Shown: positions 22,000 through 32,670 of the stretch, piece after piece
Position numbering within the stretch: the first letter of the stretch is position 1
Layout of the letters: each line of letters opens with the position of its first letter
Source of the DNA: Ypsolopha sequella
Taxonomy: Eukaryota; Arthropoda; Insecta; Lepidoptera; Ypsolophidae
Direction: 5' to 3'
DNA length: 64,000 nt
NCBI GenBank assembly: GCA_934047225.1
Contig: OW204010.1
Location: 2,756,794 to 2,820,793 of the forward strand
Translations under genes and position numbers: made by a program
The notes under the pieces: model-generated
Seen by the model: the letters and a program-made list of their open reading frames with translations, nothing else
Databases searched by the model: none
Told to the model about the DNA's origin: nothing

Positions 22000-22905
22000 C
22001 TAAAAAGAATTTTTTACAATTTTGTTAGTACTTGTACTAACCGTGTCAATAGGGACAAAATTATGTAAATAATTAACATTACAAATACCATCAATTATAA
22101 CAGGTATTGGAAAATTTTCTGTTACACACTTTGTAACAGATTCACTACATTCTAAAATGCATGCTAACTTAGTAGCTAATTGTTTTTTATAATAATTTGC
22201 AAGGTACAAAGTACCTTCTGTCGAAGAAAAATTACGAATGTGGATATTCGTTTTTAAAGTAGTGCACTTTGTCACTGTGACACGCCGAGAAGTTGTGCAT
22301 GCACATATTCAAATTATATAAATTAGTTTTTTGTGACCCTGTAAGTAATTCTGAATAAGGGAATTCACAAATAATGATTTTTTTAACCCTAAGCTGTAAC
22401 ATTAGCTCGAGATATTTAATAAGGTCACTTTGTGTGATACCTGTACTATTTCCTATTAACAGAACAATTGTAGTATGTAAATTATATTCCATTTTAAGCA
22501 AACGTTCTACAATTTGTATGAAAGATGCACCTGGCATACAAATATTGGTGACTTTCTGCATAAGCTTATTTCCTAATAAGGGCCCTAAGTTTTTTCCAAT
22601 AGAGTCTGTAAACACAACAGTATTATGTCCTTGCGACGCCGAGGATTCAGCCGCTGACGCAGCAACCGACAAGGGCTCAGAGAGCTGAGGGGAAGAGCTC
22701 GGCGTGGGCAGCGCGTTAGACGTAGGTGCAGGATCTGACGCGGTTTCCACTGCAGGAGTGGATGATGGTTCTGCGCCATGACCGGAGCCTCGACGAAGAC
22801 GTGCAGAACCGTGACGTTGCCTTCGACGGGTAGCCTTGCTCTTAGGTTGAGGTGTGGAGACCGGTGTTTTGGGACGCTGGTAACGCTGACAGTTCTCACC
22901 TCCGG
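22000..22905 (-). pseudogene. LINE A3 ORF1 with SGNH-esterase-like domain, frameshifted
   Basis: A proline/serine- and arginine-rich region (TPQPKSKATRRRQRHGSARL) is followed by NTVVFTDSIGKNLG, a GDS-like nucleophile region. Next come ICMPGASFIQIVERLL, IVLLIGNSTGI and the FPYSELL stretch. This is the order of SGNH hydrolase-like modules in CR1/L2 ORF1 proteins, which are thought to act on lipids or membranes; that role is not proven. One extra A near 22255 relative to A1 breaks the frame. The true N-terminus is missing at the junction with the 99-bp repeat. ORF1 ends at TAG two bases before the ORF2 reading segment. Confidence 0.65.
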
Positions 22906-22913
22906 ACTATAAA

Positions 22914-23431
22914 ACATGATTATTGCAAAACGACTCACCTCAATAACTATCTGGTCGGCTATCCCGATCAAAAATAGTTATTGAGCTGAGACGTTTTATA
23001 TATGATTATAAAACATGATTATTGCAAAACGACTCACCTCAATAACTATCTGGTCGGCTATCACGATCAAAAATAGTTATTGAGCTGAGACGTTTTATAT
23101 ATGATTATAAAACATGATTATTGCAAAACGACTCACCTCAATAACTATCTGGTCGGCTATCACGATCAAAAATAGTTATTGAGCTGAAACGTTTTATATA
23201 TGATTATAAAACATGATTATTGCAAAACGACTCACCTCAATAACTATCTGGTCGGCTATCACGATCAAAAATAGTTATTGAGCTGAGACGTTTTATATAT
23301 GATTATAAAACATGATTATTGCAAAACGACTCACCTCAATAACTATCTGGTCGGCTATCACGATCAAAAATAGTTATTGAGCTGAGACGTTTTATATATG
23401 ATTATAGAACATGATTATTGCAAAACGACTC
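22914..23431 (+). repeat. 99-bp palindromic minisatellite, right block (5 units plus a partial)
   Basis: Units start at 22914, 23013, 23112, 23211 and 23310, with a partial unit from 23409. Sequence identity to the left block at 17693-17989 is almost complete, and the orientation is the same. The last unit is cut after AAAACGACTC and followed by CGAT repeats. Confidence 0.9.
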
Positions 23432-23813
23432 GATCGATCGATCAAACGATTATACTTATAAAAATATATGTACAAGAACGATAAATAATAAATTTACATG
23501 TACTAAATTAAAGATTTATATAATTTATGTAGCAATATATAATATATATACGATTTGTTTAGATTACGAACGAACTAGGTACCTAAATAAAACAACCCCA
23601 AAGTACAGTATTCTCGTTACAAATCAAACAGGATTCACCTACCTGAATGCGAGGATGGATGTACTCCCGGTTCAAGTTTCCTTAAGATCCTGGCGTGGTT
23701 CTTCTGTGTCTCCTGCACTTCCTGGCACCAGGGGCACTATAGTCTTAATAACAATGTCCTTAAATAAGCACTTCAAGCACGTTAATTTAAATTCGTCCAC
23801 AAAAACAACAGAA
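23432..23813. other. Gene-free spacer between two minisatellites
   Basis: AT-rich sequence. The part around 23455-23560 has loose resemblance to the 3' UTR of the A LINE (AAAATATATGTA, ATTTATGTAGCAATATATA). No gene was seen. Confidence 0.3.
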
Positions 23814-24135
23814 ACCGCACAAGTCGCTTCATGCGTGTCCAACCGCCGCCGTATGTATGGCCGTGATTCTCAAACCGCACAAGTGGCTTTATGCGTGTCC
23901 AACCGCCGCCGTATGTATGTCCGTGATTCTCAAACCGCACAAGTCGCTTCATGCGTGTCCAACCGCCGCCGTATGTATGTCCGTGATTCTCAAACCGCAC
24001 AAGTCGCTTCATGCGTGTCCAACCGCCGCCGTATGTATGTCCGTGATTCTCAAACCGCACAAGTCGCTTCATGCGTGTCCAACCGCCGCCGTATGTATGT
24101 CCGTGATTCTCAAACCGCACAAGTCGCTTCATGCG
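23814..24135 (+). repeat. 60-bp minisatellite (5.4 units)
   Basis: Units begin with ACCGCACAAGTCGCTTCATG and repeat every 60 bases. They differ at very few sites (GGCCGTG versus GTCCGTG, GTGGCTTT versus GTCGCTTC). Because 60 is divisible by 3, long reading frames occur by default on both strands. The last unit is cut after TTCATGCG by the LTR of G1. Confidence 0.9.
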
Positions 24136-24473
24136 AGTTAATGATAGCGACCACCCACACCATTACCAGGACGACAAGATAGTGTACTTAAGATAATGGA
24201 CGTTAGTAATATATGATACTTTAAATATACATTTAGAGGCATTCTATTACCAAATGCACTTCCCCAAAATCTTAATTGTTTAAATGCATTTTCATAAAAA
24301 TAGCTTTCCCCCAGAAAGCTCGATGGCAACCGACGCCATCTCTAGTATAAAATCTCTTGAAGTGTATAGAGTCAGCGCAGTATAATCCTATAGTCCATAA
24401 GAAGAACTTATGTAATATTAAATAAAATCTTCTCTTTTTTTAAAAAGTACATCAGTGTCTTGCTAAAGTTAAC
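24136..24473 (+). repeat. G1 5' LTR
   Basis: It starts AGTTAATG and ends AAAGTTAAC directly before the primer site, the AGTTA-type ends seen in errantivirus-like elements. A TATA box (TATAAAA) lies at 24346-24352, a TCAG-type initiator near 24371, and AATAAA near 24419. About 338 bases. No 3' partner remains, so the limits are inferred. Confidence 0.7.
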
Positions 24474-24491
24474 TGGCGCCCAACGTGGGGC
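24474..24491 (+). promoter_or_regulatory. G1 primer-binding site, tRNA-Lys type
   Basis: TGGCGCCCAACGTGGGGC is complementary to the 3' end of tRNA-Lys (the Lys1,2 type of primer site). It follows the LTR end with no spacer. Confidence 0.85.
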
Positions 24492-24771
24492 GTCATCGCG
24501 AAAAATCTGCAGTCCAGTCGACCCAACATCGTTGAAGATTTCTTCGTTGATCTTTCAAGATCGAAGGTGACGCCCATCAATCAAGAACCCCAGCAACGGC
24601 CTGATGTATACCGCAACGCTCATACTGTAAGTGTTCGCTTTTATACTGTCTGTGTTTCCCATATATGAATACACCGTTCCATCCTTATCCTTAAACCCCA
24701 TTATATCCAGATAATCGGGATTTGATATTCTTAATTGATTTATTAAATTTAATATAATTTAAATTTTAAAA
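24492..24771 (+). other. G1 leader
   Basis: Untranslated sequence between the primer site and gag; it may hold packaging signals. No frame was seen. Confidence 0.5.
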
Positions 24772-25773
24772 ATGGCTCACGACAATGTCTATGTAGATAT
24801 AGGCCAGAGCTTACATGCGATACCTACTTTTGATGGAGATTCCGATAGTTTATACGGATTTCTAAATGCATCAAAACAGTTCATTGAAACGCATGGTAAC
24901 AATCCGCGAATAATTAAGCAGGTATTGTCTAGGTTAAGAGGCAAAGCTGCCCATGCAGTTTGCATGGTAACCCATTACTATAATTGGCCAGTGATAAAAA
25001 CTGCACTTATAGATCGAAGCGGTGGTGGAAAAACCATCGATTTGTATAAACATGAAATTTTAAATACAAATGTAGGGAATGGAAGTTTCGGAGATATGAT
25101 TTTTCGACTAGATTCAAAATTATTCGCGATGGAATTAATGTTAATCGACCTACACGGTATCGAACAAGCAAGATTCGCGTTACAAATTTACAAACAAGAT
25201 GCTAAAACCGCATTATTACGCCAACTCCCGTTTCAAATCCAAACACAATGTATATCATTGGATTACTCGTCGCTATGCAATCATGTACGTGATGTACGAC
25301 AATTATGCTCGCACGAAATGTTGCAAAACAAAAGAAATCATCACGATAGTCCTAAACCTAACAAACCCAACAACGTGATTAATAATAATCACCCTAACAA
25401 CTATCGCACTCCGCAAAATAATTTAATGCGTAATGGGCACCATCACCCAGCACAAAATCATAATAATAATAATAATTAATATCAAATTCCGCAACGTCAC
25501 ACATATCCGCCGCGACCGCAGTCGCTAATGCACCAACAACAACAACAACAACAACAACCGCGTAATAATAACTATCAACGCAATTATCAAAATAACTAAG
25601 ATGTTAGTATGCGGACAGCACCAAACCCAAATAGAAGTCATCGCGGTCCCACGGTAGATTTAGGCAGAGGAATGGTAGCGCAAGAGTTGTTCAGCCAGGA
25701 ACACGAAGAGATCGAACACGAAAATTTGAACGAAAATTTTCACGAGGAAAACCCTCCATTAGAAGAAACGTAA
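24772..25773 (+). pseudogene. G1 gag, interrupted by stops
   Basis: From ATG 24772 the frame reads a capsid-like domain (IPTFDGDSDSLYGFLNASKQ near the start). It continues into an Asn/His/Gln-rich tail with no zinc knuckle, as in 17.6- and gypsy-type gag proteins. A TAA at 25477-25479 and another at about 25598 interrupt the frame. After them the same frame runs on to an acidic end (EHENLNENFHEENPPLEET) and stops at about 25773. The two TAA codons look like later mutations or slips in the poly-Asn/poly-Gln region. pol overlaps in the -1 frame. Confidence 0.75.
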
Positions 25774-28693
25774 TACAATTAAATAATGTTACATTTTCCG
25801 ACCTATCATACGTAGTAGAGTCGTCATATGGTTTAAAAATATTAATCGATACGGGTTCCGGAAAATCGTTTATGACTAAAGATACATATAAAAAATTATT
25901 TAGGGATCAAGAATATATACCTGAAACATTTACGGTTAAAACGGCCCATAATGCTTCAACCCATAAGGGATTAGTTAGAACACCCTTTTTGCAAAAATTA
26001 TTTGGCCCAAATGACGGTAAAATGACGTTCAACATATTCGATTTCAGTAAAAAATACGATGTACTCATAGGTACAGACTTATTAAAACTTATGAAGGCAG
26101 ACATAATGATGCACGAAAATAAATTAAAAACACCTCATAAAACTATTCATCTAAACTATACGGAAAAACAAGAACCCTTGGATGAATTATTAAATGAATA
26201 TAAAGATATATTTTCTAACGACGTATCAAGCAGTCACACGCCAAACATACAACATGAAATCAAACTATTAAAAAACGAACCGATTTACCAAAGGTCTTAC
26301 CGCCTACCTCAAACACAAAAAGAAGAGATAAAAAGGCAGGTAGACGAAATGTTAGATAACGGAATCATTAGGCACAGCGACTCCCCGTGGTCGAGCCCCG
26401 TTCATGTTGTCCCAAAAAAAATAGATAAGGACGGCATTCAGAAATGGAGAATGGTCATTGATTATCGAAAGTTGAATGAACAGACTCGCAGCGATAAATT
26501 TCCTTTACCTAATATAGAGGACATTTTTTCACAATTACATGGTAATAAGTACTTTACGACGCTTGATTTAACTAGCGGGTACCATCAAGTCTTAATGCAC
26601 CCGAATAGTATTGAGTGCACAGCCTTCACAACATTAGACGGACAATATGAATTTTTGCGCCTCCCGTTCGGATTAAAGAACGCACCGAGTACATTTCAAC
26701 GTCTGATGAATAATGTCCTTAGAGAGCACTTAGGTAAGATATGTCTGGTCTATTTAGATGACATTATTCTGTACTCTAAAACAAAAGAAGAGCATTTAAA
26801 ACATATAAAAACTATTTTTGAAACGTTAAAATCAGCAAATCTAAAGGTTTCTTTATGCAAAAGTGACTTTTTTCAGGAAGAAGTCGAGTTTTTAGGACAC
26901 GTATTGAATCAAGAAGGCCTTAAACCTGACCCAAAAAAGATTAGAGCTATTAAAGGTTTTCCCTTGCCAAAAACTCTTAAAGAAATAAAAGCCTTTCTAG
27001 GTATGATAGGTTATTACCGCAAATTTATTAAGGACCTTAGTAAGATAACGAAACCTATGACCGAATGTACAAAGAAAAACGCAATTATTAAACACACACC
27101 TGAATTTATTCAAGCTTTCGAAAAATGTAAGGAATTACTTATGAACGCACCCATACTACGATACCCCGATTTCGAAAAAACTTTTACTGTAACAACAGAC
27201 GCGAGTGATAAAGCTCTCGGCGCTGTGTTGAGTCAAGAAGACCACCCAGTAGCTTACATTTCACGTACTCTTTCAGAGACTGAGCAAAAATATAATACTA
27301 CCGAAAAGGAACTGCTAGGTGTCCTATTGGCACTACAGCAATTTCGACCTTATATATATGGTCGAAGGTTTATAGTAGAAACCGACCATCAACCACTGGT
27401 ATGGTTAAGTAAACTCAAAGAACCAAACGCAAAATTAAGCCGTTGGCGATTAAAATTAATGGAATACGACTTTCTCTTTAGACATAGAAAGGGATGCCAA
27501 AATTACGTAGCCGATGCCTTGTCTCGCATCGAACTCAACTTCCACGAACTCGTCGAGTTACACAACAATGGTAGCGAGATAGTAGAAGCAGGTAGTGACT
27601 CGGATGACGAAACCGTGCATAGTAACGCGGATGACAATTAAGGGGGTATCCCAATAAAAAACGAGCACCCAAGCTCACGAATGAATAGGATTGTTATTAA
27701 TTTAGGAATAGAGTCATCGCACAAAAAGAAAGACAAAGATCACCATGTCGTTTTGAGCGATACCGACATCGGTGAGGAATTTTTAGAGTTCGTACGTTTA
27801 TATTTAGATAAAGATAAATACGCTATTATATGCCCCGATGAAGACCTTTTCCTGGTTATATCGGAAATATATCGTAAGAAATTAGATAAGAAATCTCTTA
27901 ATTTAATTCGATATACTAAATTACTCGAAGAGCCCGAAACTGCCGAACAACAATTGCAAATAATTAACGACGCGCACAACGAAAATAATAGACACAAAGG
28001 CATTACAGTAATGATCGAAGAGATCAAAAGGAAATACCATTGGGAACAAATGAAAAAGATGGTCCGTAGGTTCGTAGAGAATTGCGAAATATGCAATCGC
28101 GCAAAATATGAACGACACCCTACGATCGCCCCGTTTGAAAGGACCGAGACTCCAACCACACCCATGGCAGAGTGGATGATAGATATATTCTTTTTTAAAA
28201 ATCGTAAATACTTAACGATTATTGATAAGTTTTCTAAGTATGCACTATATAGAGAATTAAAAACTAGTAATGCGATAGATATAAGCAACATATTGATAGA
28301 AATATTTAGTATATTAGGTACACCGAAACTTATCATTGCGGACGGAGAAAAAGGAATTTCGTCCTTAACGACTCAAGAACTACTCAAACAATATAAAGTT
28401 AAATGTCACATTACGATACCAAAGCATTCTACTTTAAAGGCTGATATAGAACGATTTCACTCGACTCTAATCGAAATATTAAGGATTCAAAACGAAAGCA
28501 ATCCAGACTTACAGCCGGAACAAATAATCTCCCTTGCTGTTAGCATATAATAATACTATTCACAGCACAACTAAATATACACCTTACGAGATTCACTTTG
28601 GAACAAAAATACCATTTGAATATGAACCATCAGAACATATTATCACTTCGGAATACGTAAATAAACATAGAGACTTAATGACAAAAGTATTAT
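25743..28693 (+). pseudogene. G1 pol: protease, reverse transcriptase, RNase H, integrase part; broken
   Basis: The frame overlaps the end of gag in the -1 register. Protease has LIDTGSGKSF. Reverse transcriptase has LPFGLKNAPSTFQRLMN and the catalytic YLDDIILYS near 26750. RNase H has TDASDKALGAVL and ETDHQPLVWL. Integrase has an H-H-C-C region ending ENCEICNRAKY, then IDIFFF, IIADGEKG and ADIERFHSTL (Asp, Asp, Glu). A TAA at 27639-27641 splits pol between RNase H and integrase without a frame change. A frameshift near 28530 moves the rest (AYNNTIHSTTKYTPYEIHFG) to another frame, and homology ends near 28693. Confidence 0.85.
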
Positions 28694-28699
28694 GTTTTT

Positions 28700-29099
28700 T
28701 AAGGTGCTGTCACGGGTGAAGCGAGTATTACATTACAACAACATATATAACTGTAATGTATCAGTCGCTTGTACGTTCACAGTTCAATTCTGTCTCTATC
28801 ACATGGAATCAATTCTACGCAGTATACTCAAATAAACTAGAGATGATCCAAAAGAGATTTGTTAAAGCACTTGACTTGAAAAGGACGCGATCTCGACTAC
28901 ATAACTCGTATCTTCTTCAACTCTATAAGTCACAACGCCTAAGCGATAGACGAATGACTCTCTACAATATCTGTAACAAACTTTATGACTGACCTTCTCT
29001 CTCTACTGAAACATATCAAGTTTAGAGAACCTGTGGGGTCTTCACGATCCCGGGCTCTATTCTCTCTGCCAAGGACGCGGAAAAACGCTGGTTTTTGAG
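28700..29099 (+). pseudogene. LINE reverse-transcriptase C-terminal fragment
   Basis: YQSLVRSQFNSVSITWNQFY and IQKRFVKALD are the typical post-RT segment of jockey-type LINEs. SQRLSDRRMTLYN follows. A frameshift near 28990 is followed by DLLSLLKHIKFREP and ALFSLPRTRKN in another frame, the usual ending of such ORFs. The fragment abuts G1 and is truncated at its 5' side. Confidence 0.65.
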
Positions 29100-29600
29100 C
29101 CCCTCTCAGGCAAATATGCGAGTCATATGACAAAAAACTCCTCTTAGCTGACAATAACATTTAAAAAAGGTTTTATTTAAAAGATAAGTAAAACAGATTC
29201 TTGACGACTCTGAAAACTAGTAAAATAACCTAATAAAATATAAAATCATAACTTACTACAAAATTGTATATGTATAAGTGTATAAATGTAGTATATAATA
29301 CCTATGTATTTGTTTGCATGTATGTTTATACATTTATTTCTTGTTTTCCGACCGATTTAGAGGCCACCAAAACCAGAGTGGCCCAAAATAAAAAGTCTAC
29401 TTTGTGGATACAGACCACAGTAGTTTAAGAGCGCACCGAGCTTTTTACACACACAAACACGTTTTTATAACCCTTGTTTGAAGTAATAAAATCTAGGGAA
29501 ATATATATGGATAATTGAGTATATACAAGACTGTAACACGATGGAAACACGATTTGGTAAAATTGGCTCGATAGAATAAATTATTGTTTTATTTAATATT
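29100..29600. other. Gene-free AT-rich stretch
   Basis: No gene was seen. It lies between the LINE fragment and the long palindrome. Confidence 0.3.
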
Positions 29601-30147
29601 TATATATATTTTTATTTATACGAATCAATAATTAAATAAAATACTTTATAATTATAAAATTACACAGTTTAAGATATATTTCGGGTCCGACCTGCCCCCC
29701 TATTGTGTATCTTTAGTTGCCAACTGCACGAGGTGCCTATCATCAAAAACATAGCTAAAAACTGAAATTTCAAAATTGCCTTTAGTGGGTATTGAACTAT
29801 TAACAATCTGTGTCGTCACTTCAAGTGCGAAAATATCCTTAGGACATCAGAATTCGATAGTATATCTATGTTTTTGATGATAGACACCCAGTCCAGAAGG
29901 CAACTAGAGATACACAATAGGCCCGATGGACCCGGCATCAGTTAAATATACTAATCATAGAAATACGTATGGCTGAGCTAATGTTAATGTCTATGGATGT
30001 GGTCAAGCCATACGTATTTCTATGATTAGTATATTTAACTGATGCCGGGTCCAGGTCGGACCCGAAATATATCTTAAACTGTGTAATTTTATAATTATAA
30101 AGTATTTTATTTAATTATTGATTCGTATAAATAAAAATATATATAAA
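29601..30147. mobile_element. Long foldback element (arms about 140 bp) interrupted by a smaller one
   Basis: The right arm, 30006-30147, is the reverse complement of two left pieces, 29601-29693 and 29928-29974. When 29694-29927 is taken out, the left arm is continuous and pairs with the right arm over about 140 bases with few mismatches, around a loop of about 31 bases. No coding sequence was seen. Transcription would give a long hairpin RNA. Confidence 0.85.
29699..29921. mobile_element. Smaller foldback (TIR about 56 bp) inserted in the left arm of the larger one
   Basis: CCTATTGTGTATCTTTAGTT at 29699 and AACTAGAGATACACAATAGG ending at 29921 pair. The inner ends CATCAAAAACATAG / CTATGTTTTTGATG pair too, giving 56-base arms with a mismatched centre and a loop of about 111 bases. 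It splits the left arm of the 29601-30147 palindrome. Confidence 0.8.
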
Positions 30148-30526
30148 AAGCTTACCAAAAGTGAATATATTTTATACCATTTAATATTTATAGTGATATA
30201 TGTAGTTTACTTCTGTTGTTTTTCTTTAAATAAATAAATAAAGAATTAAAATAGGCGATAAAAGTTTCAATGGGAATTTCGTTGTTTTTGTAGTTAAAAC
30301 AATGAAAATTTATGTAAGACCTGTTGGTTGGAAATGAAAAATAGAGTGTTTATAGTTTTTGGAGATTATCTATAACACTGGTAAACAGTAGTTTTGTTTT
30401 ATGAAGTTTCATACTTGATTTTGTATGATTCTGCCACGCTGATCCCAAATCTGTTGTCAGTTTTTCTCTAGCAGCTCTAGTTTTTGAAATATTAACATAT
30501 TACATTTTTAGCGAAAAATACTCGAA
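30148..30526. other. Gene-free AT-rich stretch
   Basis: No gene was seen. Confidence 0.3.
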
Positions 30527-31591
30527 TTATAAAATGAAAAAAATTGTTTCTCTAACCTTACATGAAAAAAACTTTCTTTTGTAAAATTTTCTCGCATGAA
30601 TCGAAATTTCAGCCTTGTTTTGAATGCTCCAGCAGTAATCAGCCATCATATTTGCATTCCAACGACCCTGGTATCGCTTTTCCATCGTGCGAATGTCCTG
30701 ATGAAAGCGTTTTCCTTGTTCTTCGCTTAAAACGCCTAAATTTTCTGGGAAGCGGTCTAAATGGCTGAAGAAAAAGTGCATATTGATGCTCATGTTACAT
30801 CCTAGTCTTTGAAAGTGCAACATGAGCTGCTCAATGCGTTGAATGTAGTATGGAGACTTTTTATTTCCTAAGAAATTTTGCACAACCCAAACAAATTCAA
30901 TCCATGTCTAGATTACTCTTTATCTGTCATACAGTCAGAAAAATTTTGATCCTTTATTAGTTCCCTGATTTGAGGACCGTCAAAAATACCAGCTTTTATT
31001 TCTTCTGTGCTCAATTTCAGGAATATTTTACTGATATATTTAAAACATTCCCCATCCTTGTTGAGAGCTTTTACAAATTGTTTTATCAGACCTAATTTTA
31101 ATTAATTATATTACCCCATTATATTACCCCCTAATTTTTAGGGGGTAATATAATGCGGTCTCTGGCTACTAGAGGTACATTTATCACATTCATACTACCC
31201 GGCACTAAATCCACTCTCGAAGGCCAAACTTTTTTAGTCCAGTGTTCTGTTTTGGCTCGGCTACCCCACAAGCACATAAAACAGGGGTATTTGGTATATC
31301 CTCCTTGCTGACCAAAAAGAAAATTGACCATTTTAATATCAAAGCATATCAGCCAGTTATGTTCTAGGTATTTTATTTCCTCCATAACCAAGGGGATATT
31401 CCTTTTGAACTTTTGTTGAAATTTGGGATCCATGGCTTACTAAACACTCGTAATGGTGTCCCAAAGAAGTCCAATTAGGCCTTTTTTATAAAGTCAGACG
31501 CACTTAAACGACATTCTCGAAACATATATTCACCACAAACAGCACAAAAACTATTTGGATCATTTAAGCAAGTTTTTCTTAATCTAGACAT
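30527..31591 (-). pseudogene. Decayed member of a multicopy hypothetical-protein family
   Basis: The minus strand starts at ATG 31591 with SRLRKTCLNDPNSFCAVCGE, then stops. After a gap come KYPCFMCLWGSRAKTEHW and VPLVARDRIILPP (31433-31140). Further on are KALNKDGECFKYISK, AGIFDGPQIRELI, FPENLGVLSEEQGKRFHQDI and MEKRYQGRW..MMADYCW. I know this order of motifs from an uncharacterised, highly repeated protein family in insects and cnidarians that is probably transposon-derived. Its function is not known to me. Stops, frameshifts and a middle deletion show it is dead. A small palindromic duplication lies at 31122-31158. Confidence 0.6.
31122..31158. repeat. 15-bp perfect stem palindrome
   Basis: ATTATATTACCCCCT and its exact reverse complement AGGGGGTAATATAAT enclose a 7-base loop. 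A further copy of ATTATATTACCCC lies just upstream. It sits inside the pseudogene at 30527-31591 where its frame is interrupted. Confidence 0.7.
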
Positions 31592-31959
31592 ATCGATTTA
31601 TTTATGAAATTTTAAAAAAATATGCACTAAAAAAAATTATTAGTAAGTCGCGTAACGAAATTTTAAGAAGTACCTGTATCACAAAAACTAGAGCTGCTAA
31701 AAAAAAACTGAGGGTAGATATGAAATCAGCAAACCCATATTACTAAGAAACAGTTAAGAAACTTCATAAAACAAAAAAAAAGTTGAATTTTGTTTACCAG
31801 TGTAATATATTATATAATTTGTTTCAAGTAGTAGTAGTAATTGGTAGCTACATAAGTAATTTCACGATAGATTTTTTATAATCTAACCTAACCTAGTGAA
31901 ATTTTAATTTCACGGCTTTGACAATTTACCTGCGACATATATATTATTATAAAAATACC
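31592..31959. other. Gene-free AT-rich stretch
   Basis: No gene was seen. Confidence 0.3.
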
Positions 31960-32175
31960 TTGACTGATTGACTGACAAACTGACTGACTGAATGACTGAC
32001 TGACTGACTAACCCTGCGTTCCGAAATAGAATTATATCGCTAAAATCGATTACGAAAGTATGAAGTGAATGGCTTATGATCCATTGTAATTCTATTACGG
32101 ACCGCAGGGTAACTGACAAACTGACTGACTGAATGACTGACTGTCTGACTGACTGACTGACTCACTGACTGATCT
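31960..32175. repeat. TGAC microsatellite split by a MITE
   Basis: TGAC/TGAA units occur on both sides of 32012-32109. The two halves share the phrase CTGACAAACTGACTGACTGA. Confidence 0.8.
32012..32109. mobile_element. 98-bp MITE with TAA target duplication
   Basis: CCCTGCGTTCCGAAATAGAA at the left pairs with TTCTATTACGGACCGCAGGG at the right, with a few mismatches. TAA flanks both sides (32009-32011 and 32110-32112). This fits a PIF/Harbinger-type MITE inserted in a TGAC microsatellite. Confidence 0.7.
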
Positions 32176-32498
32176 ATCAACGCCCAAACCAAACGGCTGC
32201 ACATAGGAACATGAACTTTGGACTGTTTTAGGTTCCTTGTATGACGTAGACATTTCAGGAAATTTCAAAAAATTTAAAAAAAATTTCATCTTTGCAATTT
32301 TGTGTCACAAACTGATAATGAAATATAAATCAAGTGGCAAATTAAAAAAAGCAATATATCATGCATACGCAATGAATCGGTTCTACACGTGTAAGTACGA
32401 GTACCTACATAGATAATACTCGGCATCTGCTTTTTTTAAATACTTTGACGGTTCCGTACCTCAAAATGACCTAATTCCCTCTCTCCCTTCTACCACCT
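32176..32498. other. Dispersed-repeat sequence, no gene
   Basis: 32170-32265 (GATCTATCAACGCCCAAACC, AAACGGCTG, TATGACGTAGA) resembles 54310-54410. This is a repeat, and no gene was seen. Confidence 0.4.
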
Positions 32499-32670
32499 GT
32501 AGCCTGAGCATGAAAACATCTGCGTATAGATGCGTTTCAAACTACATCAAAATCGTATGGAATCTGGGAAACCGCTCCAAGCGGACAGTAGCGGAACTAA
32601 CAGCTACGTATGGCAACCTAAGTTTAGTTTCAAACGCAGCTATACGGAGATGTTTTCATGCTTAGGCTAC
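32499..32670. mobile_element. 172-bp MITE with 45-bp inverted ends
   Basis: GTAGCCTGAGCATGAAAACA at the left pairs with TGTTTTCATGCTTAGGCTAC at the right. The pairing extends to about 45 bases (to TGCGTTTCAAACT / AGTTTCAAACGCA) with four or five mismatches. CTGT lies on both sides and may be part of the target duplication. Confidence 0.7.

Larger units (their letters stand above)
17990..22912 (-). mobile_element. CR1/L2-like LINE, copy A3, longest copy, inserted in the 99-bp minisatellite
   Basis: On the minus strand the order is: ORF1 part with esterase-like domain (22905-22000), ORF2 endonuclease and reverse transcriptase (21997-18641), 3' UTR, and the TTGAATTTC/TTTTGAAT tail at 17990-18010. 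Both flanks are the same 99-bp repeat in the same orientation, so the LINE inserted into a pre-existing array. It has lost about 170 bases of ORF2 near 20275 and contains its own 460-bp insertion at 20503-20967. Confidence 0.85.
24136..28695 (+). mobile_element. G1: Gypsy/errantivirus-like LTR retrotransposon, 3' truncated
   Basis: It has a 5' LTR, a tRNA-Lys type primer site, gag and pol (protease, reverse transcriptase, RNase H, part of integrase). After about 28695 the sequence switches to an unrelated LINE fragment. The end of integrase, any env and the 3' LTR are absent. The element starts inside the last unit of the 60-bp minisatellite. Confidence 0.85.

Noticed and set aside
17693..23431. 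Palindromic 99-bp repeats as a CRISPR-like array
   Set aside because: There are no unique spacers, the units are directly adjacent, and the setting is a eukaryotic genome.
23418..24182. 254-codon frame and its opposite-strand partners across the 60-bp repeat
   Set aside because: The period is divisible by 3, so frames stay open on both strands. No start context or homologue is apparent.
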